From NCBI GenBank assembly GCA_964372275.1, contig CAYJRR010000151.1, positions 1-10,524 on the forward strand: DNA of 10,524 nucleotides. Reading direction: 5' to 3'. This document shows positions 1-5,880 of this stretch, piece by piece; the stretch's first letter is position 1; the number at the start of each line of letters is the position of its first letter. The notes under the pieces are model-generated. The model had not been told where the DNA came from and did not search any database. It saw only the letters and a program-made list of their open reading frames with translations. This stretch comes from CAYJRR01 sp964372275 [NCBI: uncultured bacterium] (lineage in GTDB: Bacteria > CAYJRR01). A program made the translations under genes and the position numbers.

Positions 1-167
1 GCTTCCACGAGATCGTGCACACCCGCGGCCACGACATGGCGAGCCTGATCGACGCCCTCGCCGAGCTGCGGCAGGTCTTCGCGCTCCAGCGCGTCCTGCT
101 GGCGATCGGGCTCGTCTTCGCCGCCGCCTACGCCGTCATCGTCGTCATCGCCCCTGGCGCGCAGTGA
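1..167 (+). CDS. C-terminal fragment of a membrane protein
   Basis: The gene enters from the left edge. The reading frame starts at base 3 and ends at the TGA at 165-167, leaving 54 residues. The first ~35 residues look like a soluble helix (MASLIDALAELRQVFALQR). They are followed by one strongly hydrophobic segment rich in Leu, Ala, Val and Ile (from LLAIGLVFAAAYAVIVVIA) and a short tail ending PGAQ. This fits a protein whose last element is a membrane helix with a very short C-terminal tail. Too little remains to name a family. The frame is open from the edge and its codons are GC-rich at third positions, like the neighbouring genes. No hairpin with a T-run follows before the tRNA. Confidence 0.6.
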   Translation, partial: FHEIVHTRGHDMASLIDALAELRQVFALQRVLLAIGLVFAAAYAVIVVIAPGAQ

Positions 168-180
168 CCGGGGAGCGGCG

Positions 181-210
181 TTGGCGTTCCGAATCGGAGT
201 TCGCTAGCGT
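181..210 (+). promoter_or_regulatory. Candidate sigma70-type promoter of tRNA-Arg
   Basis: TTGGCG at 181-186 and TAGCGT at 205-210 are separated by 18 bp. The expected transcription start, about 7 nt past the -10, falls just before the mature tRNA 5' end at 220. The same TAGCGT hexamer occurs at the same relative place in the stronger candidate promoter at 1297-1325. The assignment is inferred from spacing and similarity only. Confidence 0.4.
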
Positions 211-219
211 ACGCGGCAG

Positions 220-295
220 GCGCCCATAGCTCAGGGGATAGAGCATCCGCCTTCTAAGCGGAGGGCCGCAGGTTCGATTCCTGCTGGGCGCGCCA
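220..295 (+). tRNA. tRNA-Arg (anticodon UCU)
   Basis: A full cloverleaf can be drawn by eye. The acceptor stem is GCGCCCA (220-226) with TGGGCGC (285-291), followed by discriminator G292 and an encoded CCA at 293-295. The D stem is GCTC (229-232) with GAGC (241-244). The anticodon stem is TCCGC (246-250) with GCGGA (258-262), and the loop CTTCTAA puts TCT at 253-255, which reads AGA and AGG. The variable loop has five bases. The T stem is GCAGG (268-272) with CCTGC (280-284) around a TTCGATT loop. No mismatches are seen in the stems. AGA and AGG should be rare codons in so GC-rich a genome, so this is probably a low-demand tRNA. There is no integrase gene nearby, so nothing suggests an attachment site. 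Confidence 0.97.
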
Positions 296-326
296 GGGGA
301 CGCTTCGGTTCATTCCGCCCGGCGGT

Positions 327-566
327 TCAGGGCTCCTCGCACGTCGCCGCCCGGATCATCTGGAGGAGCTTGTCGTTCTCCGCCGCCGACAGCACGGCTT
401 CGTTCGCACATCGATGCAGCGCGCTGCACGGTGGCGATTCCCGCTTCGGCCAGGCGGCGATCGCCCCCTTGCAGTGGCGGTGCGCGTCCTTTCGATTCCA
501 GTCGACCGTCGACGCACAACCGCCGGCGACGAGGACGACGAGCGCGAGGACGGGACGGAGGGCCAT
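327..566 (-). CDS. Small four-cysteine lipoprotein, function unknown
   Basis: The gene encodes 79 residues. The N-terminus has one Arg (MALRP), a Val/Leu/Ala core and a lipobox VAGG-C with the lipidated Cys at 17, so it is expected to be a lipid-anchored envelope protein. After the anchor Cys there are exactly four more cysteines (32, 47, 53, 76), which could form two disulfides in the periplasm; this is inference. The mature part is about 62 residues and charged, with a helical stretch near AENDKLLQMIRAATC. It begins 12 bp after the stop of the HEVNH lipoprotein gene, so the two are probably co-transcribed and may act together. No clear Shine-Dalgarno sequence precedes the ATG. A TATGAT hexamer at 583-578 on the minus strand lies 11 nt before the ATG and could be a -10 element. 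I do not recognise the family. Confidence 0.72.
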   Translation of the reverse strand: MALRPVLALVVLVAGGCASTVDWNRKDAHRHCKGAIAAWPKRESPPCSALHRCANEAVLSAAENDKLLQMIRAATCEEP

Positions 567-578
567 GTCCGGGTTCGA

Positions 579-1352
579 TCATAAGATGCCCGGAGGGAGG
601 TCGGGAACGTCGTCGGGAGTCACGCCCTCGAGCGCGTACAGCTCGATCACCTTCCGTTTGATCGCGCGGAGCTTCGAGGGACCGGGCATCGGGCCCACGG
701 CGAGCTCGCCGGCGAGGTAGGCGCGGTACTCTTCGACCAGGATCGCGCGGGAGCCGCGATAATGCTCCTCGGAGGCGTTGAGGACGTGGTTCACCTCGTG
801 GGCGAGCGCGCGCGCGAGGTCGTCGGTCGGAAGGGTCCGGGCGGCGTAGACCCGGTCGTCCCAGGACCACCCGTCGTACGCGGACTCGATCCGTCGGACG
901 GTTCGGTTCCCGGCGCGGCGGAGGTGTTCCCAGCGGCCGCGCAGGCGGACGCCGTCTCCGGCCAGTCCGGAGACGACCCGCCGGAAGTCGGCGCGGGTGA
1001 GGTCGGTGAAGCCGTCGACGCGCACCCGGCCGGAGCGGATTGCGTCGACCGTCGTACGCGCGACGGGGGTGCCGCTTCGCTCGAGGCGGGCGAGCGCCGC
1101 CTCGACGGCGCGGCGCAGCCCCGCGTCGGTACGGTCGGGCCGAACCTCCACGAGCGCCGCCGCCGCCCCGACGTCGATCGCAAGCGGGCTGCCGGACGCC
1201 GGGCCTTCCGGGCATCCGGCCGCAGCGACGATCGTGGCGAGCAACGCGGCGAGCACGGCGCCCTTCCCAGCAAGTAGCGGGCCATGCGCTTGGGGGTTGA
1301 CGGCCGGGCCGCTACGTCGTAGCGTTCCCGGTTCCATGCCCCTCGATCGCAC
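579..1352 (-). CDS. Putative zinc-metalloprotease lipoprotein (HEVNH motif)
   Basis: In the longest frame, 257 residues from a GTG at 1352, a hydrophobic segment ends in a lipobox (VAAAG-C, Cys47), so a lipid-anchored envelope protein is likely. The mature part holds H185-E-V-N-H189, an HExxH zinc-binding and catalytic motif in the context ALAHEVNHVLN. A second acidic cluster follows about 18 residues later (VEEYRAY, E207/E208) and could give the third zinc ligand of a gluzincin-type site. That role is inference; the HExxH is seen. An Arg-rich helical region of ~100 residues precedes the motif. I cannot assign a named peptidase family. The start is uncertain. GTG1352 has AGGA 5 nt upstream, ATG1337 is in frame, and GTG1256 has GGAAGGG upstream but gives a signal peptide without a positive charge. 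The two upstream starts abut or overlap the divergent gene at 1336. A small lipoprotein gene follows 12 bp downstream. Confidence 0.75.
   Translation of the reverse strand: MRSRGMEPGTLRRSGPAVNPQAHGPLLAGKGAVLAALLATIVAAAGCPEGPASGSPLAIDVGAAAALVEVRPDRTDAGLRRAVEAALARLERSGTPVARTTVDAIRSGRVRVDGFTDLTRADFRRVVSGLAGDGVRLRGRWEHLRRAGNRTVRRIESAYDGWSWDDRVYAARTLPTDDLARALAHEVNHVLNASEEHYRGSRAILVEEYRAYLAGELAVGPMPGPSKLRAIKRKVIELYALEGVTPDDVPDLPPGIL
1297..1325 (+). promoter_or_regulatory. Promoter for the YIDPGFG microprotein
   Basis: TTGACG (1297-1302) and TAGCGT (1320-1325) are spaced exactly 17 bp apart. The -35 matches consensus at five of six positions, and the -10 keeps the key first T, second A and last T. 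A start about 7 nt on, near 1332-1333, would give a leader of only a few nucleotides before ATG1336, or about 20 nt before ATG1354. This is the best sigma70-like promoter I see in the window. It also implies that the divergent lipoprotein gene probably starts nearer 1256 or 1285 than 1352. Confidence 0.55.
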
Positions 1353-1524
1353 GATGGTCCTGGCCTACATCGATCCCGGTTTCGGCGCGCTGATCTGGCA
1401 GGCGCTCTTCGCCGCGCTGGTCGGGTCGATCTTCTTCCTGCGTTCGACCTTCACCGCCGCCTTCCAGTGGGTCCGCGGCCGGTTCGTCCGCGGCGAGAAG
1501 TCGATCTCTACCGATCCTCGCTGA
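1336..1524 (+). CDS. YIDPGFG single-helix membrane microprotein
   Basis: The gene encodes 62 residues from ATG1336, or 56 from ATG1354. After a short start comes YIDPGFGALIWQ, then a hydrophobic helix (ALFAALVGSIFFL) and a basic tail rich in Arg and Phe, so it is probably a single-pass inner-membrane protein with the basic tail in the cytoplasm. From memory, small proteins beginning YIDPG followed by one helix are found beside sulfatase- or phosphodiesterase-like envelope enzymes in several phyla. Such an enzyme lies next door here, but convergently: the last 17 bp (1508-1524) overlap the end of that gene. The family's molecular role is not known to me. Neither ATG has a Shine-Dalgarno sequence. 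A TTGACG/TAGCGT promoter ends 10 nt before ATG1336, so near-leaderless translation is possible. ATG1354 resembles the usual family start better. Confidence 0.68.
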   Translation: MPLDRTMVLAYIDPGFGALIWQALFAALVGSIFFLRSTFTAAFQWVRGRFVRGEKSISTDPR

Positions 1525-3103
1525 CCGCGAGCGGTTGGTCGACGTGCGACCGCATCCAGTCGCGCACCTCTTCGTTCGAATGCAGCTCGCCGTCGAAGAG
1601 CGCCCGCACCAGCTCCCGCAGAACGACCGACGAGAACCGTGTCTCGCCATCGACGATCCCGGGTCCGCTCACGCCCGGTAGGCGGACGAAGAACGGGACC
1701 GGACGCGGCTCGCCGGGGGCGAGGCGCGGCGACGGAAGCGGGGCGAGCTTCCGGCTGCGTTTGGGGTGGTCGGACATCACCACCAGCGCGGTCCGGTCCC
1801 AGACCCCGCTCTCTCTCATCCCGTCGATCAGCGTGCGGAGGGCCCGGTCGGTGAGCACCAGATTGCCGGCGTAGTTCCCCTTTCGCCCGGCCCAGTTTCC
1901 GGTCGCGTCGGCGAGCCCCGGCGGGTGCGGCAGGGCGAAGTGCAGGAAGGCGAGGTCGATCTCGGGATCGGCGGCGAGCCGCCGCGATCGCTCGAAGACG
2001 AGGCGGTGCGTCTCCGCGTGCCACTCTCGGCCGATGCTCACCACGCGGCGGTCGACGTTCAGGCGCTTCAGGACCTTCTGTCCCTGGGGAGCGAGATCGG
2101 CGAGGACCCCGAGGTGGCGCACGAACGACCGGCCCACGCCCATCCCCACGAACTCCTGCCGGTGCGCGCGCGCCAGGCAGTCGACGACGTCGTCCCCCAG
2201 GATGCGACAGTAGGGGTGGTACCAGCCGGTGATCGCGGCGTTCCGTCCCGCGTTGCGAGCGTCCGAAAGCACGGTCTCGAGGTCGGAAAAACGCACGCGC
2301 GTGCCGTCCTCGAAGTAGAGGAACCGGTCGTTCGGCCCGTCGGACCGCTGGCGGACGACGCGGCGTCCCGCGAGGATGGAGGGAAGGGCGAGGCTCGTGA
2401 CGTTCGAGGGGGTGGCGACGCGCGTCGCGTGGTACCCCTCGGCGGAGAGGGCGTCGAAGGTGGGGAGCGAGACATTCGCGCGCCGGTCCTCGAATCCGAG
2501 GAACTGGTCCATCTCGTCGAGAACCACCACCACCACCCGCGCGCCGCGCGCCGAGGGAACCTTGGCCGCCGGTGGACGCTCCACCATCGCGCGCGCAAAC
2601 GTCCCGTCCACGGCGTGCAACGCGCCGAGCGCCCCCTGGGCGAAGGTCAGCAGGACGAACGGGGAGAAGGCGCGCAGCACCGCCGCCGCGCCGCGCACCA
2701 TCCGTCCTCGCCACGGCGGTACCAGGAACGGCGCCAGGACGAGGACCGCGACGACCTTCAGCACGCGATCGACGGAGTCCTGGTTTTCGCGGCCGAGCAG
2801 GTCCGACACCTGGTGTCTCGCCATCCACGGCAGCGTCGCGAGCGCGATCGCGAACAGGAGCTCGACGCCGAGCCGACCTGCGCGGGAGGCCCGGCGCCCG
2901 GCGAAGGCGATCGACCACCCGACGGCGCCGATCGCGAGCACGACGAGCACCGTCGCGACGTAGGCGGGCCACTCGCGGGGGCGGTCGAGGAAATAGGCCG
3001 TCTTCGGGTCGAGGATCCCGGCCCACAGCCGCATGCAGAGCAGGTTGGCGAGCGAAAGGGCGACCAGCGCATCGCGGACCGCCGTCTTCGAACCGGGGCT
3101 CAT
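1508..3103 (-). CDS. Membrane-anchored sulfatase/phosphotransferase-like hydrolase
   Basis: The gene encodes 531 residues. The first ~165 contain about four or five hydrophobic segments (roughly 8-30, 47-68, 79-94, 113-130, 143-162). A periplasmic alkaline-phosphatase-fold domain then runs from about 188 to 505. It opens with a beta-strand and metal-site motif VVVVVLDEMD (Asp196, Glu197). Next comes TPSNVTSLALPSILAG, where Thr236 is the likely nucleophile. HFALPHPP (His388, His393) follows, and then the late metal motif VVMSDHP (Asp445, His446). The Cys/Ser-x-Pro-x-Arg signature of formylglycine sulfatases is absent. The layout resembles transferases that decorate lipids or glycans with phosphate-linked groups, but the substrate is unknown. 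It begins 36 bp after the desaturase stop and is probably last in that operon. There is no Shine-Dalgarno sequence; TAGACT lies 10 nt before the ATG. Its 3' end overlaps the convergent microprotein gene. Confidence 0.85.
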   Translation of the reverse strand: MSPGSKTAVRDALVALSLANLLCMRLWAGILDPKTAYFLDRPREWPAYVATVLVVLAIGAVGWSIAFAGRRASRAGRLGVELLFAIALATLPWMARHQVSDLLGRENQDSVDRVLKVVAVLVLAPFLVPPWRGRMVRGAAAVLRAFSPFVLLTFAQGALGALHAVDGTFARAMVERPPAAKVPSARGARVVVVVLDEMDQFLGFEDRRANVSLPTFDALSAEGYHATRVATPSNVTSLALPSILAGRRVVRQRSDGPNDRFLYFEDGTRVRFSDLETVLSDARNAGRNAAITGWYHPYCRILGDDVVDCLARAHRQEFVGMGVGRSFVRHLGVLADLAPQGQKVLKRLNVDRRVVSIGREWHAETHRLVFERSRRLAADPEIDLAFLHFALPHPPGLADATGNWAGRKGNYAGNLVLTDRALRTLIDGMRESGVWDRTALVVMSDHPKRSRKLAPLPSPRLAPGEPRPVPFFVRLPGVSGPGIVDGETRFSSVVLRELVRALFDGELHSNEEVRDWMRSHVDQPLAVSEDR

Positions 3104-3139
3104 CGGGCGCGGTAGTCTACGCGACCGCCGCGCGGGCGA

Positions 3140-4054
3140 CTACGACTCTGCGTGGCGCGGCCGGCGGACGTTCCAGGCGAGACGGAGCCGCTCCAGCAGA
3201 CAGACGACGTACCAGCCGACGTCGAGCTGGTACCAGCGCCAGCCCAGGCGCGCCGACGAGGGGTTCGCGTGGTGATTGCCGTGCCAGTTCTCCCCCTGGA
3301 AGGTGTGGAGGATCCCCAACCAGGCAAGGTTCTGGCTCGAGTCCTCTCCCGGCTTCACGCCGCGCCTCATGTGGGCGACCGAGTTGACGAAGCACTGCGC
3401 GTTGAGCGCCCAGATCAATCGCACCGGTCCGATCCAGAAGAAGGCGGCCCAGCCGAACCACGGTACGAACGGTAGGCCGACCAGGAACGACGTCCCCAGG
3501 ATCCGCAGCTGCCAATCGCTCCACCGGTGGTAGCGGGGGGCGTCGAACTCCGGCGCCCACCGGGCGGTGGAGGCGTTCCCCGCCTGGTAGAGCCAGCGGA
3601 AGTGCGACCACCAGAAGCCACCGATGCGCGGGCTGGAGATGTCGTCGGGCGTCTCCACCTTGGCGTGGTGTAGCCGATGGTTCGCCGTCCAGGTGGCCGG
3701 CGCGCCGCTCCCGTTGAAGATCGCGGCGGCGATCAACAGGAACTCGACCACCGGATGGAGTGTGAGCGCCTTGTGGGCCATCGCGCGGTGATACGCCACC
3801 GTCGTCCCCAGGCCGCCGATCCACATGAAGGCCAGGGCCACGAGAAAGACCGGCCAGGGCGGGATCGGGAAGAGGAGGAGCCCCGCGATCCCCCAGGCGT
3901 GCACCCACACGATCCAGAACAGCGTCCAGCCGTCTCCGACGTGCCAGTGCGTCCAGCTCCACTCCCAGGGGCGCCGCCCGACGCTCCGGGAGACGTTCCC
4001 GAAAAGCGAGCGGACGTGTTCGACGATCGGCAGGTCGGGGGACGCGGTCGACAT
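3140..4054 (-). CDS. Acyl-CoA / acyl-lipid desaturase (membrane di-iron)
   Basis: The gene encodes 304 residues, a normal length for bacterial delta-9-type desaturases, which insert a cis double bond into fatty acyl chains using a di-iron centre, O2 and an electron donor. All the expected metal boxes are present in order: HRAMAH (89-94), HRLHH (126-130), NSVAH (224-228) and ENWHGNHH with His258, His261 and His262. The spacing matches the integral-membrane desaturase family. Hydrophobic segments lie at about 43-63, 67-87, 101-116 and 186-217. GTTVAYHRAMAHK and ANHRLHH are typical of the stearoyl-CoA-desaturase-like branch, so the substrate is probably acyl-CoA or acyl-lipid; the double-bond position cannot be read from the sequence. 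It lies between the CBS-domain gene (35 bp gap) and the sulfatase-like gene (36 bp gap). No Shine-Dalgarno sequence precedes the ATG; TAGCGT lies 6 nt upstream of it. Confidence 0.95.
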   Translation of the reverse strand: MSTASPDLPIVEHVRSLFGNVSRSVGRRPWEWSWTHWHVGDGWTLFWIVWVHAWGIAGLLLFPIPPWPVFLVALAFMWIGGLGTTVAYHRAMAHKALTLHPVVEFLLIAAAIFNGSGAPATWTANHRLHHAKVETPDDISSPRIGGFWWSHFRWLYQAGNASTARWAPEFDAPRYHRWSDWQLRILGTSFLVGLPFVPWFGWAAFFWIGPVRLIWALNAQCFVNSVAHMRRGVKPGEDSSQNLAWLGILHTFQGENWHGNHHANPSSARLGWRWYQLDVGWYVVCLLERLRLAWNVRRPRHAES

Positions 4055-4060
4055 GGGCCA

Positions 4061-4066
4061 ACGCTA
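4061..4066 (-). promoter_or_regulatory. Possible -10 element before the desaturase
   Basis: On the minus strand the desaturase ATG is preceded by TAGCGT and then six bases (TGGCCC). A -10 at this distance would start transcription at or next to the A of the ATG, giving a leaderless message. No good -35 is visible: the best alternative is CGGACG with a 16-bp spacer, inside the end of the CBS gene. The hexamer is identical to those in the tRNA and microprotein promoters. Confidence 0.3.
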
Positions 4067-4089
4067 CCGGCCCGTACGTCACCGTCCGG

Positions 4090-4983
4090 TCATGGCGTCG
4101 CTCCGGGCCGGCGGGTCAGGTAGGCCAGGAGATCGAGGTAGGAGACGATCCCGACCGGACGGTCCCCCTCGTCGACGACGGCGATCGCCCCGATCCGCTC
4201 GTCGGAAAGGACGTCGACCAACGTCTCGATCGTGGCGTCGAGCGTCACCCGTACCGGCTCTTCGCTCATCACCTCGGCGACCGTGATCCCGTCCTCTTCG
4301 TCGGTCCGCTCGCGCAGTGCGAGGATCGGATCGCCGATCGCCGATCGGACGTCCCGATCGGAGAGCATCCCGACCAGCCGCCCGTCGGAGTCGACCACCG
4401 GCAGGTGGCGGATCGTGCCCTCGACCATCCGGGAGGCCGCTTCGAGCAACGAATTCTCCGGGGCGACGGCGTCGGGGTCGGGGGTCATCACGTCGCGCGC
4501 GGTCCCCCTCCGCGGCGCGATCACGGCCGACGGCTCGCTGCGATCGAGGAGGAGGTCGGAGGTGGTGACGATTCCGACGAGATCGCCGTCCTCCAACACC
4601 GGCAGGCCTTCGACCCGGTGCGCCAGCATCCGCCGGGCCGCCTCTTCGACCGGCCGATCGGGATCGATGGTCGGGACGTCGGATCGCATCGCCTCCTCGA
4701 CGTGAACCGAGCCGGCCGACCACCGATCGCGCGCGGCGATGGCAGCGAGCAGGTCCCGGTCCGACAGCATCCCGACCAGTCGGCCGTGATGGAGCACGGG
4801 GAGGTGCCGCACGCCGCGCCACAACATCACCTGTCGCGCCAGGGCGAGGTCGTCGTGGGGCCGGACCGTCGTCGGCCGGCGGGTCATCACCTCGCGGACC
4901 TGTCGCCTGCGCGGCGCCTCGGCGCGCGGGGGGCGCCCGGTCGACTCCGTCGGTTCCGGCGATCGGTCGTCCATCCCTTCCAC
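4090..4983 (-). CDS. Four-CBS-domain protein (two Bateman modules)
   Basis: The gene encodes 297 residues, soluble, with four CBS repeats in two pairs. Each repeat shows the family pattern of an entry motif, a central hydrophobic strand and a closing helix. CBS1, about 30-85, has EVMTRRP, RHLPVL and GMLSDRDLL. CBS2, about 95-148, has EAMRSD, GLPVL and GIVTTSDLL. CBS3, about 162-216, has DVMTPDP, RHLPVV and GMLSDRDV. CBS4, about 235-292, has EVMSEEP, GAIAVV and GIVSYLDLL. CBS pairs usually bind adenine nucleotides or other adenosyl ligands. No catalytic, transporter or DNA-binding domain is fused, so this is probably a stand-alone sensor or regulator whose target is unknown. The first ~28 residues are Pro/Arg-rich and probably disordered. 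The longest start is a GTG at 4983; ATG4974 is an in-frame alternative. It heads the minus-strand group with the desaturase and sulfatase-like genes. Confidence 0.92.
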   Translation of the reverse strand: MEGMDDRSPEPTESTGRPPRAEAPRRRQVREVMTRRPTTVRPHDDLALARQVMLWRGVRHLPVLHHGRLVGMLSDRDLLAAIAARDRWSAGSVHVEEAMRSDVPTIDPDRPVEEAARRMLAHRVEGLPVLEDGDLVGIVTTSDLLLDRSEPSAVIAPRRGTARDVMTPDPDAVAPENSLLEAASRMVEGTIRHLPVVDSDGRLVGMLSDRDVRSAIGDPILALRERTDEEDGITVAEVMSEEPVRVTLDATIETLVDVLSDERIGAIAVVDEGDRPVGIVSYLDLLAYLTRRPGATP

Positions 4984-4996
4984 AACTGCGGCGTCG

Positions 4997-5018
4997 CGCC
5001 CGGTGCGGCAACCGGGCG
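4997..5018. repeat. 8-bp perfect inverted repeat upstream of the CBS gene
   Basis: CGCCCGGT (4997-5004) and ACCGGGCG (5011-5018) are perfect complements around a 6-base loop, 13 bp before the GTG start at 4983. It could be a 5'-leader hairpin or an operator in the 233-bp divergent region (4984-5216) between the CBS gene and the next plus-strand gene. GC-rich palindromes of this size can arise by chance, so the functional reading is weak. I see no convincing -35/-10 pair in the rest of that region. Confidence 0.3.
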
Positions 5019-5216
5019 ACCGGACCGGCTCCTTGCCTGGTTACTCCGTACCCCGGCCGCCCCAGGGCTGGTCGGTGGAGTTTCCGAACGACGGTTCGTC
5101 ACTGCACCCAACGCTCCGATCCGGCAAGGGAATCCGCATCCGGACCGAGGTACGGGCGCTGCAGAACGTGCCGGCGTCCGACGTGACGCACCCGAGAAGG
5201 GATGGGGAGACGAGAG

Positions 5217-5858
5217 ATGTCGTACGCATGGAACCTGTTTGCCGAACGGACGGCGATGATGTTCGACGCGGAACAGAGCTGGACGCCGATCGGCGTCGCC
5301 GTTCCGCGTTCGCGCGAACTGCAGTCCAACCTCCTGTTGTATGGCGCCGACGATCTGCCGATGCTCGAGATCGCGGGAAACCTCCGCGACCGACTCGCGG
5401 CGCGTTCGGGTCCGCTGATGTTCGGTCAGCCCGGCGTCTACTTCCACGACCTCCGCTGCCCCGAGATCCGGTTCGGTGACAACGGACTGTGGTTGCAGAT
5501 CACGGCGGTGAACGGCGCGAGGGCGGAAGAGGTCGCGCGGTTGATCGCGAACAGCCATTCGATTTCGTTCATCGCCGAGACCCGGGCTTCGGCGCGAAAG
5601 GGCACCGCGGAGTCGTTGATCCTGCTGAAGTCGCGGCTGCCGGCGAACCGGCGGTCCCGGGTCCACCTGGTCCTGCTCGCCGGCGATGCGGCCGGACGGG
5701 AGGCGACGGAGTCGGTCCGGGTCGAGATGGGTCAGCTGTTCGGGGGGCCGTTCGCGTCGACGACCCTCCTCCGTGGCGCGGACGATCCGCGGCTGCCGGA
5801 GCTGGTCAGCGGCGTCACGGCCCACCTCGTGCGGGAGGCGAACCCCGCTCGCGCGTAG
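5217..5858 (+). CDS. Conserved-looking hypothetical protein
   Basis: From ATG5217 the gene encodes 213 residues. This start is preferred because GGGGAG at 5204-5209 sits 7 nt upstream. An earlier ATG at 5202 would have its AGAAGGG only 1 nt away. The protein has no signal peptide, no membrane segment and a single Cys, so it is probably cytoplasmic. Its composition is balanced (FAERTAMMFDAEQSW near the start, GLWLQITAVNG mid-protein, VHLVLLAGDAAG later), unlike the Arg/Pro-rich spurious frames, so it reads as a real folded protein. Alternating hydrophobic strands and helices suggest an alpha/beta fold. I recognise no motif or family and propose no function. The alpha/beta hydrolase gene starts 22 bp downstream on the same strand, which suggests a two-gene unit. 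Confidence 0.75.
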   Translation: MSYAWNLFAERTAMMFDAEQSWTPIGVAVPRSRELQSNLLLYGADDLPMLEIAGNLRDRLAARSGPLMFGQPGVYFHDLRCPEIRFGDNGLWLQITAVNGARAEEVARLIANSHSISFIAETRASARKGTAESLILLKSRLPANRRSRVHLVLLAGDAAGREATESVRVEMGQLFGGPFASTTLLRGADDPRLPELVSGVTAHLVREANPARA

Positions 5859-5880
5859 GTTGCCTGTATTCTTCGGGCGA

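Noticed and set aside
220-295. tRNA 3' end as an integration site
   Set aside because: There is no integrase, no second copy of the tRNA 3' end in the window, and the flanking genes look like ordinary chromosomal genes.
310-1215. Long minus-strand frame (301 codons) overlapping both lipoprotein genes
   Set aside because: It is Arg/Pro/Gly-dominated with no signal or motif, typical of an alternative frame in GC-rich DNA. The overlapping frames carry lipoboxes and HEVNH.
1365-3026. Minus-strand frame of 553 codons over the sulfatase-like gene
   Set aside because: It is almost entirely Arg/Pro/Ala-rich, while the other frame has clear catalytic motifs and membrane segments.
1766-3115. Plus-strand frame of 449 codons antisense to the sulfatase-like gene
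   Set aside because: It is charged and His/Arg/Gly-rich without domains, and is explained as the antisense of a GC3-rich gene.
5085-5098. CGAAC-GACG-GTTCG small palindrome as an operator
   Set aside because: The arms are only five bases with no second copy or clear promoter beside it, so it is too likely by chance.
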